This document shows positions 53,912 to 62,399 of a DNA stretch of 64,000 nt, one piece after another (positions within the stretch are counted from its first letter, which is position 1; each line of letters begins with the position of its first letter). Made by a program: the position numbers and the translations under genes. Location: positions 16,155 to 80,154 of the forward strand of contig NZ_FQXJ01000021.1 of NCBI RefSeq assembly GCF_900129935.1, written 5' to 3'. The notes under the pieces are model-generated. The model saw only the letters and a program-made list of their open reading frames with translations, was not told where the DNA came from and made no database searches. This stretch comes from Desulfosporosinus lacus DSM 15449 (GTDB lineage: Bacteria > Bacillota > Desulfitobacteriia > Desulfitobacteriales > Desulfitobacteriaceae).

Positions 53912-55378
53912 CTAACTTAAATATCTCGCCTCTGTAACCGCAATTCGCCCCAGGACATTCTTAAGCCCCAACAATGGGATGATATCATAGAGCTCCGGTC
54001 CGTGCATTTGCCCGGTCAAAGCTACCCGAACAGGCATGTAGACAAATTTACCCCCAAGTTTTAATTCCTTTGTCATTTGCTTCAATAGCACTTTTACAGT
54101 TTCTCCAGAGAGCAACTCTGTTCCCTGCACTTTCTCCCTAAACAAGGTCAAAACACTAGGAACTTGTTCTCCTTTTAACACTTCTAAAGCTTCACCTTCA
54201 GGCTCTAGGGGAATATCGCCATGGAAATAATGGATAAAATCCTTTACTTCAGACAGATGAGATATTTTCTCGGAAATAGCATTAATAAAGCTAATTAACC
54301 ACTGCTGTTGTTCTGCTGACCGCTCCTCATATGGAAGAATGCCTAATTCATCTATATAAGGCAGAGCCAGTTCTGCTAAGCGTTCAGCTGAGGACTCTTT
54401 AATGTAATGGGTGTTAATATAATCCAGCTTATGCCTATCAAAAACGGCAGGACTCTTAGAAACCCGATCCAATGAAAAAACGTTTGCCAATTCATCAAGG
54501 GTATAAAACTCTTCTTCTCCTGATGGCGCCCAACCAAGCAGGGCAATAAAATTAACAATGGCTTCTGGAAGATACCCTTTTTGTTGATAGTCTATAACCG
54601 CAGTATCCCCATCCCGCTTGCTCATTTTTCCTCCCTCCGTATTAAGAATGAGAGAAATATGAGCAAATTGAGGGGCAGGAGACCCTAGCGCTTCATAAAT
54701 AAGAACCTGTCGCGGGGTATTAGAAAGGTGTTCTTCTCCCCGGATCACATGCGTAATAGCCATAGAAATATCGTCAACAACAACTGCAAAATTATAGGTG
54801 GGAATTCCATCTGATTTAACAATAACGTAATCCCCAATCCCGTTACTTTCGAATACAACATCCCCACGAACCTGATCGGGGATATGGATTGCCTGTCCGT
54901 CCGGAACACGGAAGCGTACCACAGGTTTTCGCCCTTCAACCTCTAAGGCAGCTCGTTGTTCTGCGGATAATTGACGGCACTTACCCAAATATCGAGGAGT
55001 CTCCCCCTTGGCAGTTAATGCTTGCCTCTCTTGTTCCAGCTCTTCTTCCGTGCAATAACAATAGTAAGCGTGCCCACTGGCAAGCAACTTATCTGTATAC
55101 TCCCTGTAAAGTCCTAAGCGATCCGTTTGACGATAAGGACCATGCTCCCCGCCAACTTCAATCCCTTCATCCCATTGAATATTCAGCCATCGAAGCGCTT
55201 CCAAAATGTTATGTTCAGATTCTCTGCTTGAGCGTTCTAAATCAGTGTCCTCACTCCGAACAATAAATGTCCCCTTGTTTTTGCGAGCCCATAAATAATT
55301 AAATAAAGCCGATCTTGCCCCTCCGATGTGAAGTGGACCTGTTGGACTGGGTGCAAATCGAACACGAATTTTCATCAT
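53912..55378 (-). CDS. gltX: Glutamyl-tRNA synthetase
   Basis: 488 residues. Class [19 protein letters not shown] (HIGH motif) at the N-terminus and KMSKRDGD near residue 245. A cysteine pair CYCTEEELE lies near residue 110. GGAGG precedes two consecutive ATGs (55378 and 55375); the first overlaps the ispF stop. May be discriminating or non-discriminating; not decidable here. Confidence 0.96.
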   Translation of the reverse strand: MMKIRVRFAPSPTGPLHIGGARSALFNYLWARKNKGTFIVRSEDTDLERSSRESEHNILEALRWLNIQWDEGIEVGGEHGPYRQTDRLGLYREYTDKLLASGHAYYCYCTEEELEQERQALTAKGETPRYLGKCRQLSAEQRAALEVEGRKPVVRFRVPDGQAIHIPDQVRGDVVFESNGIGDYVIVKSDGIPTYNFAVVVDDISMAITHVIRGEEHLSNTPRQVLIYEALGSPAPQFAHISLILNTEGGKMSKRDGDTAVIDYQQKGYLPEAIVNFIALLGWAPSGEEEFYTLDELANVFSLDRVSKSPAVFDRHKLDYINTHYIKESSAERLAELALPYIDELGILPYEERSAEQQQWLISFINAISEKISHLSEVKDFIHYFHGDIPLEPEGEALEVLKGEQVPSVLTLFREKVQGTELLSGETVKVLLKQMTKELKLGGKFVYMPVRVALTGQMHGPELYDIIPLLGLKNVLGRIAVTEARYLS

Positions 55379-55866
55379 TCTTCCTCCACCTTTTTTAAGC
55401 TAACAATCGCTTGAGCAGCAATTCCTTCTTCTCTTCCCACAAATCCCAACCGCTCTGTAGTTGTCGCTTTCACCGAAACACACGCTTCTTCGATATGCAT
55501 AGTACGTGAAAGATTAAACCGCATTTTAGAGATAAACGGGGCAAGCTTCGGGCGCTCTGCCATAACGATACTATCTAAATTTCCGACACGATACCCCTGT
55601 GACTCAATAAGTTTCATGACATGCTCCAATAAAGCAAGACTTGAAATGCCTCGATATTTTGGATCATGATCCGGAAAATGACCTCCAATATCTCCTAAGG
55701 CCAAGGCGCCTAAAAGCGCATCCATAATCGCATGAACCAACACATCCGCATCCGAGTGTCCCAATAACCCACGTTCATGGGGAATTTCCACCCCTCCAAG
55801 AATCAATGACCGCTCCGCCACCAGAGCATGTACATCATAACCGATTCCTACTTTAATACTTAACAC
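55375..55866 (-). CDS. ispF: 2-C-methyl-D-erythritol 2,4-cyclodiphosphate synthase
   Basis: 163 residues: [10 protein letters not shown] (metal ligands Asp and His), [31 protein letters not shown] and [25 protein letters not shown] isoprenoid pathway. GTG start preceded by AAGGGGT. Separated from ispD by 147 nt instead of the usual tight coupling. Confidence 0.95.
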   Translation of the reverse strand: MLSIKVGIGYDVHALVAERSLILGGVEIPHERGLLGHSDADVLVHAIMDALLGALALGDIGGHFPDHDPKYRGISSLALLEHVMKLIESQGYRVGNLDSIVMAERPKLAPFISKMRFNLSRTMHIEEACVSVKATTTERLGFVGREEGIAAQAIVSLKKVEEE

Positions 55867-56013
55867 CCCTTCTCGCTACTCACGGTTTGAAGTTCGACCC
55901 CCTAAGCCGATGCGGCAATTCACCGCCTTTTTTCTATAGCAAGCTTACTTTGCAACTCGCATATCATATCGTACCTCGCGCTTCGAATATCTAACATCTA
56001 ATATCGAGTTGCG

Positions 56014-56709
56014 CTATCGCCTTTGCGTAAGTATCCGTTCAGCTAACAACAAGTCTTCCGGTGTAGTCACCTTAATATTCTCCTGCATACCTTCTACCAT
56101 CTGTACAGGATGCCCCATCCATTCTAACAAAGATGCATCATCTGTACCATAGTATCCTGCGGAAGCTGCTTGCTGATGTGCTTCTTCCAATATTTCGCGG
56201 TCAAAAATTTGGGGTGTTTGGACGGCACGCAAATAATCTCGCGGCAAAGTATCAAGCACTTTTCCTGCTATGTCAACTCGCTTTACAGTATCCTTAATAG
56301 GAACCCCCATAATGGCGGCAGAGTACTCTCGTGATTCTTCAAGAAATTTATGAAATGCTTGTAATGTTAAAAGGGGCCTCGCCCCATCATGCACCACTAT
56401 CCGTTGAATAGTAGGACTTAGAGCTCGAACCCCTGCACGAACGGAATCTTGTCGCAGCACACCACCTATACAGACCGCCGCAACTTTGTGAAACTCCTGA
56501 TAATAAACAAGTTCTTTAATAACCGAGATGTCACCTTCTGCCCCAACAATTACAATTTCCGAGACAAAATCAGATTCTTCAAAGAGTCTTACCGTATGTG
56601 CTAAAATTGGTTTCTCCATCAACATCAAGAATTGCTTGTTGTATCCGGCCCCCATCCGTTTACCTTGACCGGCTGCCGGAATGACGATCCCAATATTAGC
56701 CAATCGCAT
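56014..56709 (-). CDS. ispD: 2-C-methyl-D-erythritol 4-phosphate cytidylyltransferase
   Basis: 231 residues: VIPAAGQGKRMGAGYNKQFL (CTP-binding), VHDGARPLL, KDTVKRV and LRAVQTPQIFD are family motifs. Third MEP-pathway step. Its start overlaps the PIN-TRAM gene by 14 nt. Confidence 0.96.
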   Translation of the reverse strand: MRLANIGIVIPAAGQGKRMGAGYNKQFLMLMEKPILAHTVRLFEESDFVSEIVIVGAEGDISVIKELVYYQEFHKVAAVCIGGVLRQDSVRAGVRALSPTIQRIVVHDGARPLLTLQAFHKFLEESREYSAAIMGVPIKDTVKRVDIAGKVLDTLPRDYLRAVQTPQIFDREILEEAHQQAASAGYYGTDDASLLEWMGHPVQMVEGMQENIKVTTPEDLLLAERILTQRR

Positions 56710-57865
56710 TCACCTCATCCGTCGAACGAAGGCCCATCGGCTTTTTTTCCAAGGTAGCTTTTGGCTTGGCAAAAATCATGCGCCCGGCTGCCGTTTGAAG
56801 AACACTTGTCACTAAAACAACAACGTTTTGCCCCATGAACCTCCGCCCCATATCCACAACGATCATCGTTCCGTCATCAAGATAAGCTACACCCTGACCA
56901 GGCTCTTTTCCTTCTTTCATGACTTGAACCAACATTTCTTCCCCAGGTAATACAATGGGTTTAAGTGCATTGGCTAATTCGTTAATATTTAAAACCTTAA
57001 CTCCCTGAAGTTCGGCCACTTTGTTAAGATTATAATCGTTTGTCAACAGAGGCGACCCTAATACTTGTCCTAACCGGACAAGTTTGCTGTCAACTTCATT
57101 AATATCGTCAAAATCTTGTTCATGAATATGCACTTTGATGACAGTTTCCTTGGAAATCTGATTAAGAATATCAAGCCCTCTGCGCCCTCGATTTCGTTTT
57201 AGTAAGTCTGAAGAATCCGCAATATGTCGAAGCTCCTCGAGCACAAAACTTGGGATTAGCAAGACTCCTTCTAAAAATCCGGTTTTAACGATATCGGCGA
57301 TCCGGCCATCAATAATTACACTGGTATCAAGAATTTTGTAGCTTACCGACTCTTGGGAACGGCCAGCCTTGCCGTCCTTGTTCTTGTCCCCTTTATCCGT
57401 CTTGTCTCCTCGATCACGAAATTTAGGGAAAAAATTAAGAAAACTTAGGACATCTTCTTTCCGTTTCATTCCAATTGTCAAACCCAGATAACCTAAAAAC
57501 AGACTCAGCAGGACTGCCAAAAGCGGTCCGAAGAATTTGATACTAACAAATGAATTTCCAAATAAACTTGCAATAATAAGTCCAATGATCCCCCCGATGG
57601 CCCCACCCATAAGATCATTTGTAGGAACTCTAGTTAACCTCGAATCCATCCACCGCATTAAAGCAAGAAAAGATCGGATACTAAAAGGAGCAACTAAAAA
57701 TCCGATAATGCCAAATAAAATACTCATTATGGCGTATGTCCATACAGGCGACCCATCCCATCCAAGGGTTTTTAAAAAGCCGAGGCTAAAAAGAATATAG
57801 TTCAGATAAAATCCTACCGCCCCTAATAACAGAGTGATGATCCCGCGTATCAAATTGCGAATCAT
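56696..57865 (-). CDS. Membrane-anchored PIN/TRAM-domain protein (YacL-like)
   Basis: 389 residues from an ATG after AAGGAGGTG. Four membrane helices (about 5-150) are followed by a PIN domain starting YKILDTSVIIDGRIADI (about 175) with further acidic residues (EELRHIADS, LLTNDYNLN), and a C-terminal TRAM domain. Predicted membrane-bound nuclease/RNA-binding protein; function in Bacillus YacL is unclear. Position between carD and ispD is conserved in Firmicutes. Confidence 0.9.
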   Translation of the reverse strand: MIRNLIRGIITLLLGAVGFYLNYILFSLGFLKTLGWDGSPVWTYAIMSILFGIIGFLVAPFSIRSFLALMRWMDSRLTRVPTNDLMGGAIGGIIGLIIASLFGNSFVSIKFFGPLLAVLLSLFLGYLGLTIGMKRKEDVLSFLNFFPKFRDRGDKTDKGDKNKDGKAGRSQESVSYKILDTSVIIDGRIADIVKTGFLEGVLLIPSFVLEELRHIADSSDLLKRNRGRRGLDILNQISKETVIKVHIHEQDFDDINEVDSKLVRLGQVLGSPLLTNDYNLNKVAELQGVKVLNINELANALKPIVLPGEEMLVQVMKEGKEPGQGVAYLDDGTMIVVDMGRRFMGQNVVVLVTSVLQTAAGRMIFAKPKATLEKKPMGLRSTDEVNAIG

Positions 57866-58288
57866 CTTTTCACCTCCTTTTAACCTATTTTGACTAAAAG
57901 TCTTTCCAATTATACTTTGGATTTCATTATTTTTCAACCAAAGGCAATTTAACCCTTTTTAAGGGATTCTCTTGCTCGACTTTAAATCTATTTTCCTTGC
58001 GATCCCTTGCCAATACGACACCTTGCCATCCATGCCGGTGTTTTAATCTCAACCATTCCCGATGAGTCCTGGCGGTGCTCTAAGTTCAAGCTCATTTGAT
58101 TTAGTAATACGGGGTTCATGGCGATGCTTAACTCTTGAACGTCCAGTCTAAGTCATGGCAGTTATCTTACAACAAATCCTTATTTAAGTCTAGCGATGCT
58201 TTCCTCGAATCTATTATTCGAGTCGTGCAACGAAATACTTTTCAGCCATGACCTCAATAAGACGCCAATAATTCAATCAACAAAAAAT
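57866..58288. other. 423-nt gap without a gene
   Basis: Between carD and the PIN-TRAM gene. It contains two small hairpins, CCCTT/AAGGG (57955-57965) and CTCGAAT/ATTCGAG (58204-58222), neither with a U-tract. No ORF with coding character. The segment 58015-58160 is somewhat more GC-rich and has words such as CCATCCATG also found in the foldback element, possibly an eroded extragenic repeat. Confidence 0.6.
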
Positions 58289-58771
58289 CTAAGCCAAAAT
58301 CAAAGCAGATGATAGCCATTGTCTGACAGCTTCTTCTTCTGATCCCTCTGTCAAAACGAGTTCACTAATAAGAATTTGGCAAGCATTTTCATACATCTTT
58401 TTTTCCCCAGTAGAGAGTCCTTTTTCATTATCCCTTTGAGCAAGGCTTCGAACAACATTGGCAACTTCGAAAATGTTTCCACTCTTGATCTTCTCTAAGT
58501 TTGCCCGATAGCGCCGATTCCAAGCTAAGGTAGCTGCCGTATCTTTGGTCCTAAGCACCTCTAATACGTCTTGGACCATAGTGGGAGAAATAACTTGCCT
58601 TAAGCCAAGGTTCTCCACATTGTTCAAGGGAATAAACAACTTCATATTCCCTACTGGTAAATGCATGACATAATATTGGCTTTTTTCTCCAAGAACTTCC
58701 CGTTCTTCGATCGACTCAATAATTCCGGCACCGTGCATCGGATAGACAACTTTGTCACCAACCTTAAACAT
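58289..58771 (-). CDS. CarD-family transcription regulator
   Basis: 160 residues: N-terminal Tudor-like RNA-polymerase interaction domain (MFKVGDKVVYPMHGAGIIESIEER, ending near 60) and a C-terminal helical DNA-binding part (LAWNRRYRANLEKIKSGNIFEVANVVRSL). Stabilises open complexes at rRNA and other promoters in mycobacteria. Divergent from the MazG-like gene; its promoter must lie in the shared 183-nt region. Confidence 0.94.
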   Translation of the reverse strand: MFKVGDKVVYPMHGAGIIESIEEREVLGEKSQYYVMHLPVGNMKLFIPLNNVENLGLRQVISPTMVQDVLEVLRTKDTAATLAWNRRYRANLEKIKSGNIFEVANVVRSLAQRDNEKGLSTGEKKMYENACQILISELVLTEGSEEEAVRQWLSSALILA

Positions 58772-58892
58772 TCGGCCACCCCCTTATCTATTATTATAGC
58801 AAGGAACGTAGCCCGGGTCAAAATTTTAAAATTATATCATACAAGTCTTTAGCCTGTCAATTTACCTTTTTTAGCCTTGTTACTGTTGAAAA

Positions 58893-58922
58893 TTGACAAC
58901 TGACCAGCCACCTCGGTATAAT
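58893..58922 (+). promoter_or_regulatory. Promoter of the MazG-like gene
   Basis: TTGACA (58893-58898), 18 nt, TATAAT (58917-58922), 32 nt before the start codon. Confidence 0.85.
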
Positions 58923-58954
58923 AGAGATGGCAGAAAGGAGTGAGGATAGCACAC

Positions 58955-59347
58955 ATGGAGCAACTCACTGACCAATTCCAAGACACGGTAAAATCCCTCT
59001 TAATCCGGCATCAAAGCATTCTGGATATCTTGTCCAAAGGACAAGAAACTTCAGCGCGTGTTAACCGAGCCGTCGTCAAATCTGTGACTAGTTGTGGTTG
59101 CCACGCAGTGAATGCACGCAAGAAAACCATACCCCCAGATGCAAGCCTCGCTGACTTAAAGGAGCTCTTGGACAGCCAACTCGAAGGATTCGTTTGTGAT
59201 AACTGCCAAGATATAATTGCTGCAGAATTGGGAAAACAACTGTTTTACATAGCGGCTTTAGCTAACGCCCTAGACATTTCTCTAAGCGACGTCCTTTACC
59301 AAGAACTCAAAAAATTGCAAACTCTAACGATTTTCAATTTGACTTAA
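58955..59347 (+). CDS. Small cysteine-containing helical protein, MazG-like C-terminus
   Basis: 130 residues from the ATG at 58955 (an upstream GTG at 58940 is in frame; GAGG lies about 9 nt before the ATG). Visible are VTSCGCHAVNARK (about 46-58), a CDNC pair (about 81-84) and the helix AAELGKQLFYIAALANALDISLSDVL, whose pattern resembles MazG-type NTP pyrophosphohydrolases. The acidic metal ligands of active MazG are not evident. I recall similar proteins in Peptococcaceae but know no function. Confidence 0.75.
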   Translation: MEQLTDQFQDTVKSLLIRHQSILDILSKGQETSARVNRAVVKSVTSCGCHAVNARKKTIPPDASLADLKELLDSQLEGFVCDNCQDIIAAELGKQLFYIAALANALDISLSDVLYQELKKLQTLTIFNLT

Positions 59348-59383
59348 GCTTTTACCCCTTATGTAAATATGTTTATGTAATTT

Positions 59384-59414
59384 AGCTCCTGCATTGCAGG
59401 AGCTTTAATATTTT
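59384..59414 (+). terminator. Terminator of the MazG-like gene
   Basis: AGCTCCTGC, ATT, GCAGGAGCT (59384-59404) followed by TTAATATTTT, 37 nt past the stop codon. Confidence 0.85.
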
Positions 59415-59458
59415 CCAAACCAATAGAAATTCGTTCTTTCATAAATTATATTTCAATT

Positions 59459-59729
59459 TTAAAACCAAAAGCAGCCAGCTTCTGGATAGTCAATTGCTTG
59501 AAACGGCCCCTTGAAGGGTATGGATGATGCAGTAATACGTGTGACCCATTTAACATAAGCCATCCCATACCAGCCTGGAACAATCAGTCTGAGAGGAAAA
59601 CCATGTTCTTTCAAGAACTTTTTTGCTCCAATACATACCAAATCACTGCCTGACAAGGCTCAGCGCATCGCGCTTGCACTCAACACAATCAATAATATAT
59701 GTTTTACAATCCACTTTCTTTTATACATT
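59459..59729 (-). pseudogene. Decayed sulfite-oxidase-like molybdopterin oxidoreductase
   Basis: The 3' frame (59459-59656) encodes HGFPLRLIVPGWYGMAYVKW followed by VTRI, a strongly conserved core of the oxidoreductase molybdopterin-binding domain. Immediately upstream, in another frame, 59663-59729 encodes MYKRKWIVKHILLIVLSASA, a plausible signal peptide that ends in a stop. The roughly 100-150 residues expected between, and the C-terminal domain, are missing. This looks like an internal deletion plus frameshift in an exported enzyme. It has no ribosome site of note. Confidence 0.75.
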
Positions 59730-59793
59730 TATACCATAGGATGGAAATACAGAGCTCTGCCCGCTTAATTCCTTATAACTTCGAACGCAAAAG

Positions 59794-59821
59794 AGGTACT
59801 CGTTTAATATAACGAGTACCT
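59794..59821 (-). terminator. Hairpin after the rubredoxin gene
   Basis: An 11-bp perfect stem AGGTACTCGTT/AACGAGTACCT with a 6-nt loop, followed on the minus strand by CTTTTG. 60 nt beyond the rubredoxin stop codon. Confidence 0.65.
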
Positions 59822-59881
59822 GCAAGCATTAAAATCATTAATTTAAGCGCTTTGTCCTTAAACCAACCAATCTTAATCTAT

Positions 59882-60058
59882 TCATACAGGTTTAAACATC
59901 TTTTTACCAGCCCCACATAACGGACATCTCCAAGTGTCCGGCAAATCCTCAAAAGGAACATCTTTAGGTATTTTACTTTTCTTACACCCTTTTTCCGGAT
60001 TATAAATATACCCACAACTTGAAATTTGGCATTGCCACATTTTACTTTCTTCGCTCAT
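59882..60058 (-). CDS. Rubredoxin with C-X4-C knuckle
   Basis: 58 residues from the ATG at 60058, with GGAGGTG 9-10 nt upstream (frame open to 60091). One-iron electron carrier. The second knuckle CPLCG (Cys45, Cys48) and [16 protein letters not shown] are standard. The first knuckle is Cys10-X4-Cys15 instead of C-X2-C, with an extra Cys25. A C-X4-C form is known for rubredoxin-2 of Desulfovibrio desulfuricans. Likely role: redox partner in oxidative-stress defence of an anaerobe. Single gene. Confidence 0.88.
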   Translation of the reverse strand: MSEESKMWQCQISSCGYIYNPEKGCKKSKIPKDVPFEDLPDTWRCPLCGAGKKMFKPV

Positions 60059-60534
60059 TTCTCCGCTCACCTCCATATTTGATTTTATCATTAATTAGTA
60101 TGCATTACAATTAAAGAGTGATAATCCCTATTGCAAGAATGCCTATTGAAAAGAAAATCCTTTGAACAAACTCGTTTTCCAGTTTGTTCAAAGGATTGTA
60201 TAACATATGTAAACTCTTTGTCTGCAGGGGACTCAATAATTACAATCTCTACTTAGGCGCATACAACTACTGCTTACTGGCAGAATGATATTAGTGAACC
60301 TCTGTTTTTCGAACTAAGACATTTACAAATAGAAACAATCTTAATACAGTGGCGGTCGCTATATCCGGCGGTAAATAAAAACCGTATTTTAAAGGCAAGG
60401 CAAAACCCGATCTTTCTTGATCATCAATGACCGCTGTCATTAATGAGGCGGACAGGCATTTCTAATTGAAAGCAGAATACAGACTATGTCATAATGTTGA
60501 TAATCAAAGAAACATGCACGAGGGGGATACGATA
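60059..60534. other. 476-nt gap with one strong hairpin
   Basis: A 17-bp perfect stem (60156-60172 with 60181-60197, 8-nt loop) is followed on the minus strand by TCTTTTC, resembling a minus-strand terminator although no minus-strand gene lies directly above it. The rest, 60200-60520, shows neither coding character nor a clear promoter. Confidence 0.6.
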
Positions 60535-60795
60535 ATGCTAGAGTACCTCAATAACCTGCAGGAATGCTTTTTCACCTGGTGTGATAATGTCCTGCAAGAC
60601 CACATTAACCGCGAAGGATCCATATTCAAACAGTGGCGGCCTCGCAAAAATCCGGACGGCAGTTATGATTTAGTTTTTATAATGGCTACTCGTGATGAAG
60701 CCGCATCTAAGTTTGCCGTGCCCGTGCCGGAGGAGTTTCATGAACTTCTTGAGCATGAGTACTTCTGCAATCACCCTCCAGACGAAGAGAGCTAG
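60535..60795 (+). CDS. Hypothetical protein, 86 residues
   Basis: Starts at MLEYLNNLQECFFTWCD, 8 nt after GGGGG; the frame is open from 60466. Acidic and aromatic-rich, with KQWRPRKNPDGSYDLVFIMATRDEAA in the centre and PVPEEFHELLEHEY near the C-terminus. No membrane segment or signal peptide. Composition and ribosome site look like a real gene. I do not recognise the family. Isolated, convergent with the radical SAM gene. Confidence 0.7.
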   Translation: MLEYLNNLQECFFTWCDNVLQDHINREGSIFKQWRPRKNPDGSYDLVFIMATRDEAASKFAVPVPEEFHELLEHEYFCNHPPDEES

Positions 60796-60880
60796 TTTTC
60801 CCCCTTTATCACCGATTTTTATTTCTACTTATGCAAATTCGAAAAGCTCCTTAGGACTCTAATTTCTGGTGATAAAGTAT

Positions 60881-60932
60881 TGTAGGCAACATAAAATGAC
60901 GGGATTCATCCCGTCATTTTATGTTGCCTACA
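60881..60932. terminator. 25-bp perfect inverted repeat, bidirectional terminator
   Basis: Arms 60881-60905 and 60908-60932 are exact inverse complements around TC. The core ACGGGAT/ATCCCGT is flanked by AAAAT and ATTTT, so a terminator could form on either strand between the convergent genes at 60795 and 61134. The remaining gap to 61133 shows nothing firm. Confidence 0.8.
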
Positions 60933-61133
60933 TACAGTTCGGCTAATTCTTCTAAAAGCTCAGTGACGCCCTCTCTTTAGGCGAGAGCATAGTACTTCCA
61001 GTTCCTAAGCATACTGTGTTAATTTTATGTTCTTTTTTCCAAGCATGAAAGCTGAAAGTTTTTTTCTACAACCCTGTGGTCTAGAAGCACAGGCCGCGCT
61101 GCTATAGTAATATCCACATATTTTATAGAATAA

Positions 61134-62228
61134 CTACTTCTTCAAGTTATCCAAATATCTTAATCTTGGAATAATTTCTTTATGAATATCACAAGTAACC
61201 GATTTTCCTGATCTAGTACCAGTCAACAGCAATTTATCATGCGGACATCCTCCCTGACAGGCAGTTTTAGACTCACACACCCTACACTCATCCGGGATGT
61301 CTCGTTCTTTATGATCAAAATGAAATGTGTCACATTGTATTTTACTTAAAGGATTTGCGTCAAATATTGTTCCACCCTTTAATGAATGGTCTCTAATACA
61401 TGGCCCTATCGTTCCATCAGGATATACCTTAGCAATCCTTTTCCCACAAGGGTATGGAGAAGATTCAATATCCCATGAAGGAATTAAAGTATCTAATAAG
61501 AAAGTAGTATGCACATCGTATCCTTTAATAATAAAATTCTCCAATAAATCACATAGCATATGATATTTTTTCAACAATCTTTCCTTATATTCAGTATCCA
61601 ATCCTCTGTATAGATTCGAATTGTATCTTAAACGATATCCATTTTCTATTCCAAATTTCGTTATATCCAGGACTCTCTCCAGATTATAATCATCCAAAAC
61701 AGCAACTATCGTTTGCCCAATAACATTGGATCTTTCACTAATTATCTTCATTCTTCTCGCTAGTTCTTCAATACCTATATCTGTGATATTAGTTGTCATC
61801 CATTGGATAGCTTCAAGATCATCCCAATTCACAGAATCTATTAAATCACCATTCGTATTAACATATCCTTGCATACCATCCGTATTTTTATAGACTGAAT
61901 CCATGACTTTCTTAATTCTATCCGTTCTCAATAATGGTTCCCCACCAAGGAAACCAATAGAGTTCACTTTAACGTTATTAGCTTTCCAGACTTCTGGAAT
62001 CCACTCCAATAACCTTGAAAAGGTATTCTCATCCATTTCCATCGTATTGTCATTACCAACTTGATTAAAAGAATAACAATAGTTACATCTTCTTGTGCAC
62101 TTGTATGTTAAAAATAAGAGGAACCAAAATAAGGGTAGTTTCTCCCAATTACCTTCTCCCTTCAATCTTCCATCTTCTATAGAATACATTCTTTTTAATT
62201 GTTTAGCATATTCTGTTGGTTTTCTCAC
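61134..62228 (-). CDS. Radical SAM / SPASM-domain protein
   Basis: 364 residues from a GTG after GGCGAGG. The radical SAM cluster is Cys44-X3-Cys48-X2-Cys51 (CTRRCNYCY), with GGEP at 95-98. The C-terminal SPASM domain has the full seven-cysteine pattern: Cys261, Cys277, Cys315, Cys318, Cys324, Cys328, Cys346 (C-X2-C-X5-C-X3-C). Such enzymes mature RiPPs, activate sulfatases or modify peptides. No precursor peptide, sulfatase or protease gene is adjacent, so the substrate is unknown. The gene is AT-rich compared with its neighbours, hinting at transfer. Confidence 0.9.
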   Translation of the reverse strand: MRKPTEYAKQLKRMYSIEDGRLKGEGNWEKLPLFWFLLFLTYKCTRRCNYCYSFNQVGNDNTMEMDENTFSRLLEWIPEVWKANNVKVNSIGFLGGEPLLRTDRIKKVMDSVYKNTDGMQGYVNTNGDLIDSVNWDDLEAIQWMTTNITDIGIEELARRMKIISERSNVIGQTIVAVLDDYNLERVLDITKFGIENGYRLRYNSNLYRGLDTEYKERLLKKYHMLCDLLENFIIKGYDVHTTFLLDTLIPSWDIESSPYPCGKRIAKVYPDGTIGPCIRDHSLKGGTIFDANPLSKIQCDTFHFDHKERDIPDECRVCESKTACQGGCPHDKLLLTGTRSGKSVTCDIHKEIIPRLRYLDNLKK

Positions 62229-62291
62229 AATTACCTCGCCTTTCTTTATTCTTTCTAAAATAGATCGGATGGAAAATGTTAATAGATGACA

Positions 62292-62330
62292 ACTGGTTGC
62301 GGTCCGGTCCGATGGACCGCTTCGACCAGT
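62292..62330. repeat. Two-tier inverted repeat after the NuoG-like gene
   Basis: ACTGGT (62292-62297) pairs with ACCAGT (62325-62330), and inside GCGGTCC (62299-62305) with GGACCGC (62314-62320), 8-nt loop. No U-tract. ACCAGTAT recurs at about 62358. It lies between the redox operon and the radical SAM gene. Confidence 0.65.
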
Positions 62331-62399
62331 ATCATGAACTGTGAGGGAACCGGCGAACCAGTATTTTGATTCCGTCCCACAAGAGTATTAAATCGTTGC

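Noticed and set aside
55867..56013. 147-nt ispD-ispF gap with words such as CGTACCTCGC and CTAATATCGAG
   Set aside because: Similar words occur near 11835 and 19505, but they are too short and degenerate to call a repeat by eye.
59459..59656. Fragment considered as an intact small gene
   Set aside because: It covers only the conserved core of a much larger molybdopterin enzyme, has no proper start and is preceded by a signal peptide in another frame.
60914..60979. Minus-strand open frame encoding GVTELLEELAELYVGNIK before a stop
   Set aside because: It resembles the C-terminal helix of a protein, but only 21 codons are open, there is no start or homology, and part lies in the palindrome. 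A gene remnant is possible but unsupported.
60979..61133. Short minus-strand ORFs (12-13 codons) beside the radical SAM gene as possible RiPP precursors
   Set aside because: No ribosome sites, no leader-core pattern and no repeated Cys or aromatic core residues.
62292..62330. Inverted repeat considered as the terminator of the NuoF/NuoG-like operon
   Set aside because: No T run follows the stem on the minus strand, so it is listed as a repeat only.
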